64,000 nt of DNA from Thermococcus gorgonarius (GTDB lineage: Archaea; Methanobacteriota_B; Thermococci; Thermococcales; Thermococcaceae). The notes under the pieces are model-generated. The model had not been told where the DNA came from, did not search any database, and was given only the letters and a program-made list of their open reading frames with translations. The stretch is from assembly GCF_002214385.1 (NCBI RefSeq), contig NZ_CP014855.1, positions 1,240,001 through 1,304,000 on the forward strand. The letters run 5' to 3'. The position numbers and the translations under genes are program-made. Of the stretch, positions 10,798-21,441 are shown piece after piece. The first letter of the stretch is position 1; the number at the start of each line of letters is the position of its first letter.

Positions 10798-11538
10798 ATG
10801 ATAAAACCTGTGGGAGACGATTTCGTCAAAAGGTATCGGCTGCAGTACAACCTTGAGGCCCTCGAGAGGGTTAGGGGGGAAATCGGCGAAAAAGCCTATT
10901 CCCGCCTGAAAGCCTTGATAGAATACCGCCTTTACGGGGAGGAATTCGACCACTCTCCACTAAGCGTAAAAATAGCCCTCGCCTTCTCAGGTGGATCTGA
11001 CAGCACCTCCTCGCTGAAAATCCTCCGCTGGGCCGGCTTTGATGTGGTTCCAGTTACCGCAAAGCTCCCCCAGATGAAAGGGCGTGTGATAGAGAAAGTC
11101 AAGCGTGAGGGAGCGGTTCTCGTAGAAATTCCCAACTACCTCGAAGCGATAACCTTCCAGATGGAGAAGGGCGCCCCGATATGCGGGAGATGCCACTCCA
11201 TGGTCATGAAGGCCATTGAAGACTACGCACTGGAGAACGGAATAAAAATCCTCGCCTCCGGCGACCTTCTGAGCTCTGGCCTAATCTCAATCTACCGCTC
11301 CGGAGATCTCGTAATCCTCAACTTCCCCGCCTTTCTAGCCCTTGACAAAGCGGAGATAATAGAACTCATCGGCGGAAAGTACGAGCTGAGCTTTGGGTGT
11401 CCGCTACTATGGGAGCTATTTAGAAGGGCTCCATCCACTAAAAGGTTCGCCATTCAGAGGGTCTTACGGGAAACCAGGGCCAGAGCATTGAATCCAGAAA
11501 TGGCCGAAACACTGATACGGGACATACTCTCGCGTTAA
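10798..11538 (+). CDS. PP-loop superfamily ATPase, function unknown
   Basis: A 246-aa protein with an N-terminal helical region (residues 1-55) and an ATP-pyrophosphatase domain. The PP-loop LAFSGGSDSTSSLKIL lies at about residues 62-77. Later come CGRCHSMVMKAIEDYA and LASGDLLSSG, and a third Cys in SFGCPLLWELF. The paired Cys arrangement resembles tRNA-thiolating PP-loop enzymes (TtuA/ThiI/TtcA-like), which bind Fe-S or form a persulfide, so a sulfur-transfer role is possible but not shown. It is transcribed divergently from bpsA, probably leaderless. Confidence 0.65.
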   Translation: MIKPVGDDFVKRYRLQYNLEALERVRGEIGEKAYSRLKALIEYRLYGEEFDHSPLSVKIALAFSGGSDSTSSLKILRWAGFDVVPVTAKLPQMKGRVIEKVKREGAVLVEIPNYLEAITFQMEKGAPICGRCHSMVMKAIEDYALENGIKILASGDLLSSGLISIYRSGDLVILNFPAFLALDKAEIIELIGGKYELSFGCPLLWELFRRAPSTKRFAIQRVLRETRARALNPEMAETLIRDILSR

Positions 11539-11600
11539 ATACACATTTATGACCCAAAAGGTTTAAATCTGTCTTCCCAAACTCCCTCCGGTGAGGATTA

Positions 11601-12457
<857 letters not shown>

Positions 12458-12463
12458 AGCCCC

Positions 12464-12476
12464 TTCTTTTTTCTTC
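12464..12476 (+). terminator. T-rich terminator after ferredoxin
   Basis: CTTCTTTTTTCTTC just after the ferredoxin stop codon is a typical oligo-T archaeal terminator without a hairpin. Confidence 0.5.
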
Positions 12477-12569
12477 TCATTGATTGTAAGCTTCTAAGCG
12501 TCTGTAGCCAATTTACACTGCTGGCTCTGCTTTTTGGGTTTGACAAGAAACGGAAAGGCAGAAAAGAAA

Positions 12570-13742
12570 TCATTCAAGCGTCAAGTTGAACTTCTTGGCC
12601 TGTTCCAGGACGTACTCCCTTATCTCCCTCGCCTTTGGAAGCTCAGCGACTATCTCGCCGTTCTCTATGAGCGGCTTGAGGAGTGGCTCGACCTTTGCCC
12701 CGCAGACCGGGCACTTTTCGAGCTTTTTATCTGCCGGAATGCGGTGGTAGTGGCCGTTCTCACAGCGATAAACCTGCTTCCTTCCGCTGAGCTTTCCGCG
12801 CTTGGTTATAGGCCTGCCCTCAACCTCCACTATGTCGAGGGAGAAGTCTATCGGCTTCGCACTGGCTATGGCCGAGCCAACTCCGAAGGCGTCGGCAACG
12901 TCAACTATCTCCCTTATGCTCTCCTCGTTTAAACCCCCTGAGACGAAGATTTTGACCCAGTCGTAGCCCCTCAGGTCGAGCTCCCAGCGGACCTCCTCGA
13001 TTATTCTCCTGAAGTTGCCCCTCCTCGAGCCGGGCGTATCCAGTCTTACCGCATTGAGCCTCTCGCCGAGTGCTTCAGCGGCCATTAGAGCTTCGAACTT
13101 CTCGTCGCAGAGGGTGTCAACCAGAGCAGTCCTTGGAACCTCTGGCTCAACCACCTCGTCAAAGTACTTCCAGGCCTTTACCTGATCACCAACTGTAAGA
13201 ATCAACGCGTGGGGCATTGTTCCAACGGGCTTTTCACCGATCATCTCAGCTCCAAGAACGCCAGAGACGCCGTCGCATCCGCCTATAAAGGCCGAGCGGT
13301 CTATCATCGGAGCTATTGCAGGATGCATGTGCCTTATCCCGAAGGAATAGACCGGCTTGAAGTTTGCCGCTATTTTAATCCTCAATGCCGCAGTTGCTAT
13401 TCCGCTCGCCTGGCTGAGCATGCCTAGTAAGGCCGTCTCGTATATCCCGAACTCCTCATAATAGCCATCTATCTGGAGAACCGGCTCGTAGGGGTGGAAG
13501 ATCGTGCCCTCGGGCATGGCGTAGACGTTCACTGGGAGGCCTTCAAGGAGCTTTGCGACCTCTTCAATTCCGGCCAGAACTCCCCACTTCCAGCCGTTTG
13601 GAAGGCCAGTTGTGCTCACGTCTGCAAAGACCTTCCTGTGAATGCCCTTCTCTTCGAGTATCTTCTTTGTCCTGATGAAGTAGACGTCCGTCGTCTTTCC
13701 CGCCCGGATATCCTCCTCGTGGGCGATGTAGAAGCCACGCAT
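12570..13742 (-). CDS. nicotinate phosphoribosyltransferase (archaeal type)
   Basis: Converts nicotinate and PRPP to nicotinate mononucleotide in NAD salvage. The 390-aa protein has MRGFYIAHEEDIRAGKTTDVYF at its start (phosphorylatable-His region), YSFGIRHMHPAIAPMIDRSAFIGGCDGVSG, the PRPP/NaMN loops RLDTPGSRRGN and FVSGGLNEESI, and SAIASAKPIDFSLDIVEVEG. A C-terminal zinc ribbon, CENGHYHRIP with CPVCG, is characteristic of the archaeal group. The start at 13742 is preferred because GGTGGTG directly precedes it and the upstream GTGs lie within that RBS. A 33-nt gap separates it from the UPF0282 gene upstream, so they may be cotranscribed. Confidence 0.9.
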   Translation of the reverse strand: MRGFYIAHEEDIRAGKTTDVYFIRTKKILEEKGIHRKVFADVSTTGLPNGWKWGVLAGIEEVAKLLEGLPVNVYAMPEGTIFHPYEPVLQIDGYYEEFGIYETALLGMLSQASGIATAALRIKIAANFKPVYSFGIRHMHPAIAPMIDRSAFIGGCDGVSGVLGAEMIGEKPVGTMPHALILTVGDQVKAWKYFDEVVEPEVPRTALVDTLCDEKFEALMAAEALGERLNAVRLDTPGSRRGNFRRIIEEVRWELDLRGYDWVKIFVSGGLNEESIREIVDVADAFGVGSAIASAKPIDFSLDIVEVEGRPITKRGKLSGRKQVYRCENGHYHRIPADKKLEKCPVCGAKVEPLLKPLIENGEIVAELPKAREIREYVLEQAKKFNLTLE

Positions 13743-13775
13743 TTTCACCACCGTTTTAAATTATGGAAAAGAAGT

Positions 13776-14687
13776 TTAAGGCTTTTCCTCAGGGGAAAAC
13801 GGGAGTTCGGTTTCTTCTCCTTTCTCCCTCTTGTGAAGCTCCCTCCTGTATGCCTCCAGTGGTCTGTCCTCGACCTTTAGGTAACCCGCGAAGGTCTTCG
13901 GTTTTTTCTCCAGCTCGTCGAAGAACTCCGGGTAGCGCTTGTCTCTGACGATGTGGTGGTCGAGGATTATCTCAGCGTTTGTCTCGCGGATTATCTCGTT
14001 GAGGTTTTTGATTCCAGTCTCCCAGCTACCCTCGGCACGCTTTCCGAGATACGTCGGCGGGCCGCCGGTTATGAGCAGGTCGGGGTTTTTAGCGATTATC
14101 CACTCAACAGCTTTTCTGTTCAACAGCTGGATGTCGCTGGCGTGGATTACCCTCTTGGAGCCGTCGTCAATGAGGACCATCACGACGAAGCCGAGCTTTG
14201 AGCCTTCGCTTCCGTGCGGAACAGCGGGAGAGAACTCAAGCTTAACCCCACCGAGGTCGAAGGCTCTCCCGTCGGCGAACTCTATCTTCTTCGCTATCGG
14301 CTCGGCGTTCTTGAGGAAGGCCCAAGCACGCTTCCTCTGGCTGAAGTTTATGTTCTCCCGCGGGTGCTTGATGAAGAGGAACTTTCCGGCGTAGATTTCC
14401 CTCGCGTATTCCTCACTTGAGCTCTCGTAGAGGCCCTCAAAGAAGGGTGTATGGTGATCGTAGTGGTAGTGGGAGATTGTTACCACGTCGGCCCTTTTTG
14501 CATAACCCTGGAGCTTCCTCCTCATCTGCTGAAGGGTTTCCAGTTCTACCTTTGCTGGAGGAAGACCGTAGCGCTTCGGCCCGAGGGCGACGCCCGGATC
14601 GATGAGGATTTTTAAGCCAGAGGCTTCCACGAACGTTGCTAAGCTTCTAACTCCGAGGCTTTCAGAGGCAAGGGGGATAACACGCAT
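13776..14687 (-). CDS. metallo-beta-lactamase-fold protein, UPF0282 family
   Basis: A 303-aa metal-dependent hydrolase of unknown substrate. The MBL signature is ISHYHYDHHTPF (HxHxDHH variant, about residues 76-87), with later ligands in VPHGSEGSKLG, HASDIQLLN (Asp) and ILDHHIVRD. Archaeal UPF0282 members are conserved but uncharacterised; RNase or phosphodiesterase activity is only a guess. The start at 14687 has AGGTGAT upstream; the frame to 14735 covers the promoter. The divergent neighbour is a C/D sRNA transcript. Confidence 0.85.
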   Translation of the reverse strand: MRVIPLASESLGVRSLATFVEASGLKILIDPGVALGPKRYGLPPAKVELETLQQMRRKLQGYAKRADVVTISHYHYDHHTPFFEGLYESSSEEYAREIYAGKFLFIKHPRENINFSQRKRAWAFLKNAEPIAKKIEFADGRAFDLGGVKLEFSPAVPHGSEGSKLGFVVMVLIDDGSKRVIHASDIQLLNRKAVEWIIAKNPDLLITGGPPTYLGKRAEGSWETGIKNLNEIIRETNAEIILDHHIVRDKRYPEFFDELEKKPKTFAGYLKVEDRPLEAYRRELHKREKGEETELPFSPEEKP

Positions 14688-14712
14688 TTTATCACCTGGG
14701 TATGTTTGGGCT

Positions 14713-14727
14713 AAAGGTTTAATAAGC
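14713..14727 (+). promoter_or_regulatory. TATA box driving the C/D sRNA and its downstream gene
   Basis: AAAGGTTTAATAAGC contains TATA-like TTTAATAA at about 14718-14725. Standard spacing puts the start near 14747, 5 nt before the C box of the sRNA. Confidence 0.55.
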
Positions 14728-14749
14728 CCCCCCATTAATGAAAGCTAGC

Positions 14750-14806
14750 CGATGATGAGTGTCATCCCTCCTGACCCCAAGATGATGACATTATCCCCAC
14801 CTGAGG
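14750..14806 (+). ncRNA. C/D box sRNA (2'-O-methylation guide), overlapping the RBS of the next gene
   Basis: All four boxes are present with archaeal spacing. Box C is ATGATGA (14752-14758), a 12-nt guide gtgtcatccctc follows, then box D' CTGA (14771-14774). A short spacer leads to box C' ATGATGA (14782-14788), a 12-nt guide cattatccccac, and box D CTGA (14801-14804). Boxes D and D' select the nucleotide pairing with the fifth guide base upstream, so both guides target a G. Box D shares its GA with the Shine-Dalgarno GAGGTGA of the CDS starting at 14814, so guide and mRNA leader must come from one transcript or compete. Targets were not searched. Confidence 0.88.
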
Positions 14807-14813
14807 TGATCCA

Positions 14814-15281
14814 ATGTTCGGTTTCCTGAGAAGAAAGAGAGAAAAGCACGGGCCCTTTGTATATCTCAGCGAACCGACTTTCCTGTATCACACCAGAACG
14901 GAGAAGGCCATAGTGGAAATTATAGAGGAGAAGTTGAACTCTACCAACATCCTCGTGCCCTCCAGATACGGTCTAAGGGACACGAGCGGGCGGATCAAAG
15001 AGGCCGAATACCTCGTTGCAGTTGCACCGCTCGGCAAGTTTACCTCGCTCGTTGGTAGAGAAGTAAAAATCGCTCAAGAGTTCGGCGTCAAGGTCTTCAC
15101 CCTACTAATCGCCAGAGAAGGGGACGAGCTCGTCTACCTCTGGGTCGAGGGCGTTCCGGAGGACATCGAGTGGCTTTCGCCCGAGGAGACAGAGGAGTTC
15201 ATGAAGATTTTCCTCAACAGCGAATTTATGGATTACATGAAGAAAGCCCTTCTCTTCGGCTCAAGGAAAAGGGAATGGTAG
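14814..15281 (+). CDS. conserved hypothetical protein
   Basis: A 155-aa soluble protein with a basic N-terminus (MFGFLRRKREKHG) and a mixed alpha/beta body. LSEPTFLYHTRTEKAIVEIIEEKL, LVPSRYGLRD and EAEYLVAVAPLGKFTSLVGREVKIAQEFGVKVFTLLIA suggest a small Rossmann-like or nucleoside deoxyribosyltransferase/TIR-like fold (VAVAPLGKFT after a helix). No catalytic motif was recognised. Its RBS AGGTGAT overlaps box D of the C/D sRNA upstream, so translation may depend on processing of that RNA. It faces nfnL convergently, 15 nt away. Confidence 0.7.
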   Translation: MFGFLRRKREKHGPFVYLSEPTFLYHTRTEKAIVEIIEEKLNSTNILVPSRYGLRDTSGRIKEAEYLVAVAPLGKFTSLVGREVKIAQEFGVKVFTLLIAREGDELVYLWVEGVPEDIEWLSPEETEEFMKIFLNSEFMDYMKKALLFGSRKREW

Positions 15282-15296
15282 CAAAAAAGGAAAAGT

Positions 15297-16745
<1,449 letters not shown>

Positions 16746-17594
16746 TCAGATCACCCCCTTCTCCCTGAGCTTCTGAAGATACCTCTCCCTGGCCAGGTTC
16801 TGCTGTTCGACGAAGCGGGCGTCCCTCTTTATCACGTCGTCCCAGTCCACCTTGTGAGCGTCGAACATCGGGCCGTCCCTGCAGGCGAACTTTATCTGGC
16901 CGTCGTAGAGTATCCTGCACGAACCGCACATGCCGGTTCCGTCGACCATTATCTGCCTGACGGTGACGATGGTCGGGATTCCGTATGGTCTGGTGAGCTC
17001 GGCCAGCTTCGCGAGGGAGCCGAGCTTTCCGCCGGCGAAGACAATGTCCACCTTGTCCTTCTCTATGAGCTCCTTGAGGACGTCGAGGTAGTGGCCCTTT
17101 ATGCCGACACTGCCGTCTTCAGTCGTGAGGTAGTGCTCGTCGGCAACGGGCTTCGCCAGGAACTTTTCCGGATAAACGTGGTCTTTGGTCTCGAAGCTCT
17201 GTATTGCTATTGTGTAGTTACCCGCTTCCTTCATCGCCTTCAGAGTAGCGTAGCTCTCCGCCTGGGCACAGACGGCATCCGAAGCGAAGACGACGTTCCC
17301 GTAGTACTTGACCTTTATCGGCTTGCCGAGGGGCCCGGCGACGCTGAGGAGCTCGTCCCCCACCTGCTTCTCGTACCAGAGCTTGAAGGTCGTGACCCCG
17401 TGGCGCCTTATGAACATGCCTATCTTTCCGTCCTCGGCGTAGTAGACGGACATTGGGACCCTTTCGCCTTTCTCGTCAACGATCAAGACAACGAACTGGC
17501 CCGGTTTCCATGAACGGGCCACGTGGGGCGCCTCTACCTCCATAAAAAAGTCAATAATGCTCAGGTTTTCCTTCTTTGTTATCCTATATCCCAT
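16746..17594 (-). CDS. nfnS: Nfn/sulfide dehydrogenase small subunit (NfnS/SudB)
   Basis: A 282-aa ferredoxin-NADP reductase-like subunit. The FAD-binding beta barrel comes first (GQFVVLIVDEKGERVPMSVYY), then the NAD domain. A C-terminal Cys cluster, GTGMCGSCRILYDGQIKFACRDGP, binds a 2Fe-2S, as in dihydroorotate dehydrogenase PyrK. In Nfn this flavin bifurcates or confurcates electrons from NADH and ferredoxin. The start at 17594 is set by GGTGGTG; the frame to 17621 runs into an operator palindrome. Some genomes label it PyrK; adjacency to NfnL decides for NfnS. Confidence 0.9.
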   Translation of the reverse strand: MGYRITKKENLSIIDFFMEVEAPHVARSWKPGQFVVLIVDEKGERVPMSVYYAEDGKIGMFIRRHGVTTFKLWYEKQVGDELLSVAGPLGKPIKVKYYGNVVFASDAVCAQAESYATLKAMKEAGNYTIAIQSFETKDHVYPEKFLAKPVADEHYLTTEDGSVGIKGHYLDVLKELIEKDKVDIVFAGGKLGSLAKLAELTRPYGIPTIVTVRQIMVDGTGMCGSCRILYDGQIKFACRDGPMFDAHKVDWDDVIKRDARFVEQQNLARERYLQKLREKGVI

Positions 17595-17613
17595 GGTGCA
17601 CCACCCTGTGCAT

Positions 17614-17660
17614 GTGAACAACCTTGTTCACCATAAGTTTTGAACTCTAAGGTTTATACG
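17614..17660 (-). promoter_or_regulatory. nfnSL promoter with 18-bp palindrome and SurR-like site
   Basis: GTGAACAACCTTGTTCAC (17614-17631) is a perfect palindrome overlapping the expected start of transcription. GTTTTGAAC (17637-17645) fits the SurR half-site GTTn3AAC and lies between it and the minus-strand TATA box GTATAAACC (17652-17660). SurR is the Thermococcales redox regulator of sulfur and hydrogen genes. Its involvement here is inferred from the motif. Confidence 0.55.
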
Positions 17661-17799
17661 GCTTTCTTAAACCAAAGGTTTAGAACCCTGCTTAGGCCAA
17701 AAAGGGGTAGGAGATTGCTTCTTTGGGGAGCCTTCCACTCCTCAAAAGCGTTTAGGAAGCTTTTTAGGATGCGAGCCCAAGGCATTGATGGTGATGTGG

Positions 17800-18582
17800 A
17801 TGGTGAAGATACCCAAGAGCCACCCCCGCTACTGGAGCCTCTACTACAGGGAGAAGATAATCGAGGGAATGGAGAAGGGAATGACTGCTAAGGCAGGCCT
17901 AATAGCCCATGGTCGTGGTGAGGCCTTTGACTACCTCATCGGCGAGAGGACGATAGAGCCTGCGGAGAGAGCCATGAAGGTGGCGGTTGCAAAGTTTCTC
18001 CTTGCAAAGCATCCGGTCATCTCCGTTAACGGGAACGTCGCGGCCCTGGTTCCAAAGGAGACGATAGAGCTCGCCAAAACCCTCAATGCAAAGCTCGAGA
18101 TAAACCTCTTTTACAGAACGGAGGAGAGGGTTAAGGCTATAGAAGAAGAGCTGAGGAAGTACGACCCCGAAATCGAGATACTCGGCATAAACCCGACGAA
18201 GAGGATTCCGGGTTTGGAGCACGAGCGCGGAAAAGTTGACGAGAACGGAATCTGGAAGGCCGATGTCGTTTTAGTCCCCCTTGAAGATGGAGATAGAACA
18301 GAGGCGTTGGTGAGAATGGGGAAGTTCGTCGTCACCGTTGACCTCAACCCGCTTTCGAGAAGCGCCAGGATGGCGGATATAACGATAGTGGACAACATTG
18401 TGAGGGCCTACCCGAGGATGATTGAACTTGCCAGAGAAATGAAGAACCTTCCGAGGGAGAAGCTTGAAGAGATTGTAAAAGGCTACGACAACGGGAAAAC
18501 TCTGAGCGACGTCCTTCTCCACATAAGGGATAGGCTAGCCAAACTGGCCGAAGAAGGGATATGGAGACGGAAGGAGCTCTAA
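17800..18582 (+). CDS. 4-phosphopantoate--beta-alanine ligase (phosphopantothenate synthetase)
   Basis: Archaeal coenzyme A synthesis: ATP-dependent joining of 4-phosphopantoate and beta-alanine to 4-phosphopantothenate. This replaces the bacterial PanC route. The 260-aa DUF137-family protein has the signature [47 protein letters not shown] at its start, [11 protein letters not shown], and [19 protein letters not shown] near the C-terminus. The ATG at 17800 follows GGTGATG; further in-frame ATG/TTG codons at 17785-17794 are weaker. Its stop codon overlaps that of the convergent HTH gene by 3 nt. Confidence 0.9.
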   Translation: MVKIPKSHPRYWSLYYREKIIEGMEKGMTAKAGLIAHGRGEAFDYLIGERTIEPAERAMKVAVAKFLLAKHPVISVNGNVAALVPKETIELAKTLNAKLEINLFYRTEERVKAIEEELRKYDPEIEILGINPTKRIPGLEHERGKVDENGIWKADVVLVPLEDGDRTEALVRMGKFVVTVDLNPLSRSARMADITIVDNIVRAYPRMIELAREMKNLPREKLEEIVKGYDNGKTLSDVLLHIRDRLAKLAEEGIWRRKEL

Positions 18583-19310
18583 ACTTCTTTTTCTGTTCTT
18601 TCCACAAGCTTTCTAAGGTTGTTTATAAGCTCTGACTCATTTTCTATCTTTGAGACTATCAGGGGTATTCTCTCCCTCTGGGCCAGCTTTACCGCCAGCT
18701 CATCGAGTTTTTTGACCCCGTGGAGAACTATAACAGCTGGTTTCAGACCCTGAACGCGCACTGCAACCATGGGGCTTCTTCCGGTGCTGACCTTCGTAAA
18801 GACCAGGGCCCTTTCGGTTGTCCAGCCATACAACTTGAGGAACTCCTCACTGCTCATCTCAAGGATAGCCCTTATGCTGTCGACGACTGTATAGCCGTAT
18901 ATCTCCCTGTCAATCATATCTTCGTTGGCCACTATCTCCCCGTTAACTGCATCCAGAAGCTGGGAGATCTTTATGGGGATCGAGAACTCTCTGATATCTA
19001 GGATTGCAGAAGTTGGAAGCTCAACCCCAATTGTCCTGCTGAAGGCCTTGATAACACTACCGCCCCTCTCTTCGTCAATCTTTAGAAGGGCCTCAACGAA
19101 CTTCTTTATCGTACCGGCACCTGGACTCTTTCTCCTTCCACCCTCGTAGTCGCTTATAACGGAGGACGAGACCCCAAGGTGTTCGGCAAGCTCAGTCTGG
19201 CTTATTCCGAATATCTCCCTCCACTTTCTCATGGTTTTGCCGGGGTCGGAGGAAAGGGTTATCTCACCCGCTATTCTTCTAGCAAGGGCCTCTTTTTCTT
19301 TCTCGAGCAT
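18579..19310 (-). CDS. XRE-type HTH transcriptional regulator
   Basis: A 243-aa protein. Residues about 25-65 hold a Cro/C1-type helix-turn-helix ([38 protein letters not shown]). The remaining 150 residues form an uncharacterised ligand or oligomerisation domain ([69 protein letters not shown]). This architecture is common in Thermococcales. ATG 19310 lies about 25 nt after the TATA box, so the mRNA is probably leaderless. A palindrome between the two suggests autoregulation. Target genes are unknown. Confidence 0.8.
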   Translation of the reverse strand: MLEKEKEALARRIAGEITLSSDPGKTMRKWREIFGISQTELAEHLGVSSSVISDYEGGRRKSPGAGTIKKFVEALLKIDEERGGSVIKAFSRTIGVELPTSAILDIREFSIPIKISQLLDAVNGEIVANEDMIDREIYGYTVVDSIRAILEMSSEEFLKLYGWTTERALVFTKVSTGRSPMVAVRVQGLKPAVIVLHGVKKLDELAVKLAQRERIPLIVSKIENESELINNLRKLVERTEKEV

Positions 19311-19320
19311 GGTACTTATT

Positions 19321-19340
19321 ACAGTCAAACTGTTATAAAC
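19321..19340 (-). promoter_or_regulatory. promoter and operator of the XRE regulator
   Basis: ACAGT-CAA-ACTGT (19321-19333) is a perfect 5-bp inverted repeat overlapping the minus-strand TATA box GTTTATAAC (19331-19339). The first ATG (19310) is about 25 nt downstream. This placement suits autorepression by the HTH protein. Confidence 0.5.
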
Positions 19341-19411
19341 CTATCGTCAATTGCAGAAGAGACCTCAAATTTAAAACCGCACCGTGAACATCAACATGAC
19401 GAGAAGGGTTA

Positions 19412-19488
19412 TGGAGCCCCGGGCGGGGTTTGAACCCGCGACCTGCCGCTTACCAAGCGGCCGCTCCACCAGGCTGAGCCACCGGGGC
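19412..19488 (-). tRNA. tRNA-Thr (GGT), CCA encoded
   Basis: On the minus strand acceptor stem GCCCCGG (19488-19482) pairs with CCGGGGC (19422-19416). The discriminator is T and CCA is encoded at 19412-19414. The anticodon loop TTGGTAA gives anticodon GGT. The T arm GGGTTCAAACCC is canonical. A TATA box ATTTATAAATG lies upstream at about 19512-19522, overlapping the end of the next gene. Confidence 0.95.
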
Positions 19489-19529
19489 GTCGATTACATC
19501 ATGAAGTCCGGCATTTATAAATTTTTCTC

Positions 19530-20123
19530 TCACCCGATTTTCTCCACTAGTTCCTCCAGGACATCCTTGAACCTGGCGGCGTCTACCCACTTTATTCCCA
19601 TCTTCTGGGCCCAGGTCAGTATCCCCACATCGGCAGACACTATGGCTGCGTCAAGTTCTTTTGCCAGCAGAATAAGCTCAAAATCCTCTTTACTATCAAC
19701 GATGCCCTCACGGAGGGCCTTTCTGTAGTTTCTTCTTAACTTCTGGATGATTTTATCAACGTTGTCGGTTTCAAGGACGCTCTCCCTAACGGCTTTTTCC
19801 GCAACTCGGAGTCCCTTATCAATCCTCCGCCGAATATCATCTATTAGTTCATAGACAACGAAAGCCGGGATCTTGATGTTGTGCACATCGGGGGGCTTTT
19901 TGATGATGTAGAGTTCAATGTCAGGCGAGACTTCCTCCACATCCACGAAGTTCATGACCTCCCGGTATATCCCGGGGGGCATGTAAAACTCAACCCTCCC
20001 AAAGAGCCTCTCGGCGTATTCAAGAAAAGCCTTCATGGCACTGGTCGGATCGCTTCCAAAAGAGGAACGTATATCGGGGTTTACAAAGATGCTAGTGTCC
20101 AAAACGAACTTTATCAGTGCCAT
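19530..20123 (-). CDS. PIN-domain RNA ligase partner protein (UPF0278-like)
   Basis: A 197-aa PIN-fold protein. KFVLDTSIFVNPDIRSSFG holds the first acidic residue and DAAIVSADVGILTWAQKMGIKWVDAARF the later ones, with the E of IYREVMNF between. This matches the archaeal RNA ligase partner family, which is linked by gene context to an RNA ligase (not in this window). Biochemical activity is unproven and presumably endoribonuclease. The ATG at 20123 has GTGGTGG upstream; the open frame to 20462 is antisense to the next gene and rejected. Confidence 0.82.
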   Translation of the reverse strand: MALIKFVLDTSIFVNPDIRSSFGSDPTSAMKAFLEYAERLFGRVEFYMPPGIYREVMNFVDVEEVSPDIELYIIKKPPDVHNIKIPAFVVYELIDDIRRRIDKGLRVAEKAVRESVLETDNVDKIIQKLRRNYRKALREGIVDSKEDFELILLAKELDAAIVSADVGILTWAQKMGIKWVDAARFKDVLEELVEKIG

Positions 20124-20175
20124 GGCCACCACAAGGTTATTATAATCCCCGGAATTTAAAAAGTTAGGTGAAAGC

Positions 20176-21384
20176 ATGAAAGTGGGAGTTGTTTTCGGGA
20201 TCAGTGAACTCGCCAGCCCAAAGGCCTTTGAGGAGAAGGTTTCCAGTTTTATAACAAAGCTCGCAGGGGAGTTCGACGTTTCTGGAGGGTTTATCGTATC
20301 GACCAAGGCAGAATTCAAAGAGGCAAAAAACGAAGTCAACTTCAATGACGTTGATGTCCTTCTTTTGTACCCCCTAACTGGAGGAACCGAAGGTGTTCTT
20401 AGGGAGTTCGCTGTTTTCAGGAGGCCAACCGTGATATACGGAGATCCGTACAACAACTCCATAGCCTCGGGAATAGAGCTCAGAGAGTATTTCAGGGAAA
20501 GATTAATACCAACAACCCTTGTAAAGAGCTTCGAGGAACTTAAAGCGGCTGTTCTGGCTTATGAAGATTTAAAAGAAACTCTCGAAAAGTTCCTACGAAT
20601 GAGGATTGGCTTGATAGGCAGGATATCCCCGTGGTTGATCAACGAAAGGCTCGATATACCCTACACGAGAATAAGCCTGAAGAAGTTTTACGAATATTAC
20701 GAAAAAACAACCGACGAAGAGGGCCTGAGGGCCATCGAGGAAACAGTGGAAAAAGCAACAGAGATAAAAGAACCATCCAAAAAAGACCTCGCAATCGCAG
20801 GTAGGGTATATCTAGCCATAAAACGCATCCTTGAGGATTACAGACTTGATGGGTTTACAATCGGGTGTTTCGACCTCATCGAAAAGCTGGGAGGAACTCC
20901 GTGTCTCGCTCTGGCCCTATTCAACGCCGAGGGAATTCCAGCAGCGTGTGAAGGAGAGCTGAACTCCCTACTCGGCATGATGATCATCAGAAAGTTCTTC
21001 AGCAAGCCTGCCTTCATGGGGAACGTTGCAGATTATGGCGGAGACTACTTAATATTGGCCCACTGCACGGCTCCCCTCATTGGAAGGTACGTTCTCAGAT
21101 CGCACTTCGAAAGCGGCAAAGGTGTTGGCGTCGAGGTTGAGCTTCCGAAGGGAAAAGCCTCACTCTTTAAGATCAGAGGAAGGAGGGCAGTGGTTGCGGG
21201 GGTTGAGGTAATTGGCAGGGAAAAGAATGAGAACAGGTGCAGAACTCAAGTTAAACTTAAAATTGAAGATGCTCCAGAGTTCATAGACGGAACCCTAGGA
21301 AACCATCACCTTTTAGCTTATGTAGACAGCGAAGAACTTGCGGATCTACTCAGCGAGCTTGGGTTCGAAGTTATGCTCTATTGA
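20176..21384 (+). CDS. L-fucose/L-arabinose isomerase-like protein
   Basis: A 402-aa protein with the N- and C-terminal layout of fucose isomerase-like proteins. An N-terminal Rossmann-like part includes VDVLLLYPLTGGTEGVLREF. The middle and C-terminal domains include GFTIGCFDLIEKLGGTPCLALALFNAEGIPAACEGELNSLLGM and GDYLILAHCTAP. The E and D of these segments would be metal ligands. Substrate is unknown; sugars or sugar phosphates of nucleoside degradation are possible given the RuBisCO gene nearby, but this is guesswork. AGGTGAAAGC precedes the ATG. Confidence 0.7.
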   Translation: MKVGVVFGISELASPKAFEEKVSSFITKLAGEFDVSGGFIVSTKAEFKEAKNEVNFNDVDVLLLYPLTGGTEGVLREFAVFRRPTVIYGDPYNNSIASGIELREYFRERLIPTTLVKSFEELKAAVLAYEDLKETLEKFLRMRIGLIGRISPWLINERLDIPYTRISLKKFYEYYEKTTDEEGLRAIEETVEKATEIKEPSKKDLAIAGRVYLAIKRILEDYRLDGFTIGCFDLIEKLGGTPCLALALFNAEGIPAACEGELNSLLGMMIIRKFFSKPAFMGNVADYGGDYLILAHCTAPLIGRYVLRSHFESGKGVGVEVELPKGKASLFKIRGRRAVVAGVEVIGREKNENRCRTQVKLKIEDAPEFIDGTLGNHHLLAYVDSEELADLLSELGFEVMLY

Positions 21385-21441
21385 AACACGACCAAAATTT
21401 TAAATATTTTTTTCACAAATTTAATAACAGGAGGTGATAAT

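Noticed and set aside
10690-10953. N-terminal extension of BpsA
   Set aside because: It would run through the divergent promoter and antisense into the PP-loop gene; GGAGGTG marks the start at 10689.
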